From contig DATDOO010000300.1 of NCBI GenBank assembly GCA_035293245.1, forward strand, positions 1 through 14,978: a stretch of 14,978 nt of DNA, given 5' to 3'. Every line of letters begins with the position of its first letter. The stretch's first letter is position 1. Made by a program: the position numbers and the translations under genes. This document shows positions 14,120 to 14,978 of this stretch, piece by piece. This stretch comes from DATDOO01 sp035293245 (lineage in GTDB: Bacteria > Pseudomonadota > Gammaproteobacteria > Methylococcales > Methylococcaceae). Below the pieces are notes generated by a model that was not told where the DNA came from, searched no databases, and was given only the letters and a program-made list of their open reading frames with translations.

Positions 14120-14157
14120 TTCGCCGGTTCCCAGGCTGGAGATTGGGAACCGGCGAA
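14120..14157. terminator. Strong hairpin between convergent genes
   Basis: A perfect 14-bp inverted repeat: TTCGCCGGTTCCCA (14120-14133), a 10-base loop and TGGGAACCGGCGAA (14144-14157). It lies 27 bases after the yjdM stop and 82 bases beyond the end of the convergent membrane gene. There is no T-run on either strand, so it may act as a roadblock or 3'-end structure rather than a classical intrinsic terminator. The rest of 14093-14239 holds nothing evident. Confidence 0.5.
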
Positions 14158-14239
14158 ATTGGGTCAATCCTGCAAAGCTTCGCTCATGTCCGGGATGCAG
14201 GGCGGCGGACTCCCGAGTCGAGCCATCCATCGGGGTGTG

Positions 14240-14833
14240 TTACCAACCTCGCCGCAACAGCCCTTTCACCCGGCTCTCCCAGGCATCCATCTGCACTTCG
14301 AGTCCCGGCAGCCATAGAGCCCGCCCCGGTTCCCTGTAGCCGGGCCGCTCCCTGCGCCACAACCAGGCGGCCCATAGCACGATAGCGATTTCCAATCCGA
14401 AAGTCCGGTGCAGGATGAAGTTCAGCCACCAAGGCTGGTGGGTGGCAGCCACTTCGAACAGCGAGAAGGGCTCGTTCACGAACGGGGCCAGCCAGTGGAT
14501 GTTGCCCGCAATGTAATCCAGGAACATATGGATGAAGCCGTTCAGCGTAAAGATGACCGCCAGCGCCGGGCGCGCGGGGTTGGTGGCTTGGCGGTGCCAT
14601 AGGCTGGACAGGCTGAGCAGCGTCAGCCAGACCACGGGGAAATGGCTGACGTAGCTGTGATGGGAGTGGGCGCGGTGGTCGATGAGATGGAAGTAGAACA
14701 TGTCCAGGTCGGGCGCGACCGCGCCCAACATTCCCGCGGCGAGGAACGCCTTGCGGGCAAGTCCCGGAACCTCGAAACGGGGAAACAACAGGGTTGAAGC
14801 AATGTAACCGGCAGGCAGATGGCCAATGATCAT
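14240..14833 (-). CDS. DUF457/YdjM-type membrane-bound metal-dependent hydrolase
   Basis: 197 residues from the ATG at 14833, preceded by GAGGTG at good spacing; an upstream in-frame start at 14914 would add 27 Arg/Pro-rich residues and is unlikely. The N-terminus GHLPAGY and the block PDLDMFYFHLIDHR followed by HSHHSYVSH (residues 41-64) match this family's set of His and Asp metal ligands. A second conserved region, NGFIHMFLDYIAGNIHW, lies near residues 98-114. About four membrane helices are expected (near 28-40, 65-80, 90-105 and 140-160). E. coli YdjM is an inner-membrane member of this family, and the substrate is not known. The last codons of another - strand gene end 77 bases upstream, so this may be the distal gene of an operon. 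Confidence 0.82.
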   Translation of the reverse strand: MIIGHLPAGYIASTLLFPRFEVPGLARKAFLAAGMLGAVAPDLDMFYFHLIDHRAHSHHSYVSHFPVVWLTLLSLSSLWHRQATNPARPALAVIFTLNGFIHMFLDYIAGNIHWLAPFVNEPFSLFEVAATHQPWWLNFILHRTFGLEIAIVLWAAWLWRRERPGYREPGRALWLPGLEVQMDAWESRVKGLLRRGW

Positions 14834-14854
14834 GATGCACCTCGGGGATTGTGG

Positions 14855-14879
14855 GGGACGGGCGCCGCGTGCCCGTCCC
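14855..14879. repeat. GC-rich hairpin between two - strand genes
   Basis: GGGACGGGC (14855-14863), a 7-base loop and GCCCGTCCC (14871-14879) form a perfect 9-bp stem. The GGACGGG/CCCGTCC arms resemble those of the 120-130 bp repeats at 2.4-4.4 kb, but the AAACGTTTC core and the right hairpin are absent. It lies between the end of the upstream gene and the ribosome site of the hydrolase gene. Confidence 0.5.
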
Positions 14880-14910
14880 GTAAGGGAAGGCTGAAAACGG
14901 ACCCGTCGGC

Positions 14911-14978
14911 TCAACCGGCCTTGGTTTCGCCGGACAAGGTCAGGGATTGGCCCAGGCGGTACCAGTCCACTCGGCGGG
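14911..14978 (-). CDS. 3' end of an unidentified gene running off the window
   Basis: On the - strand a frame enters at the window edge and ends with TGA at 14913-14911, giving 21 visible residues (RRVDWYRLGQSLTLSGETKAG). The amino-acid text is plausible, and the following gene has matching orientation and spacing. No family can be assigned from this fragment. Confidence 0.45.
   Translation of the reverse strand, partial: RRVDWYRLGQSLTLSGETKAG

Overview
The window is a high-GC chromosomal segment, most likely from a gammaproteobacterium. The best taxonomic evidence is gene content: a YheS-type ABC-F ATPase colinear with the E. coli protein, a YjdM/PhnA zinc-ribbon protein, a diheme cytochrome c4-type protein, a DUF457/YdjM-type membrane hydrolase, and a very long PAS/GGDEF/EAL protein. 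An environmental, possibly methylotrophic, gammaproteobacterium would fit, but the genus cannot be fixed from sequence alone.

Layout, left to right. (1) 2-2394, + strand: the 3' part of an SPFH/band-7 scaffold protein, followed 5 bases later by an exported SH3-like protein, apparently one operon. (2) 2395-4411: three copies, all in the same orientation, of a roughly 120-130 bp structured repeat. Each lies 12-25 bases after a + strand stop codon, and together they bracket two visibly lower-GC genes: an exported M74 (MepA-like) murein endopeptidase and an exported, cysteine-rich protein of unknown function. (3) 4412-8041, - strand: a 1209-residue membrane c-di-GMP protein. Its N-terminus aligns without gaps to the ethylene-binding domain of plant ETR1, including the copper-binding Cys and His, followed by five PAS domains and intact GGDEF and EAL domains. 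(4) 8292-8923, - strand: a Phd-type antitoxin and PIN/VapC-type toxin pair with an operator-like palindrome upstream. (5) 9360-11285, + strand: yheS. (6) 11605-13589, + strand: a cytochrome c4-like protein, a DoxX-family protein that appears to have lost its middle, and a protein of atypical composition that probably has a double hotdog (MaoC-like) fold. (7) 13751-14092, + strand: yjdM. (8) 14240-14978, - strand: a DUF457-type hydrolase preceded by the last 21 codons of another gene.

The two points most worth following up are the ethylene-receptor-like input domain on a c-di-GMP enzyme and the repeat-bracketed gene module at 2.4-4.4 kb. The module has integron-cassette-like geometry but no canonical attC core sites. 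The other genes look like ordinary core or accessory loci.
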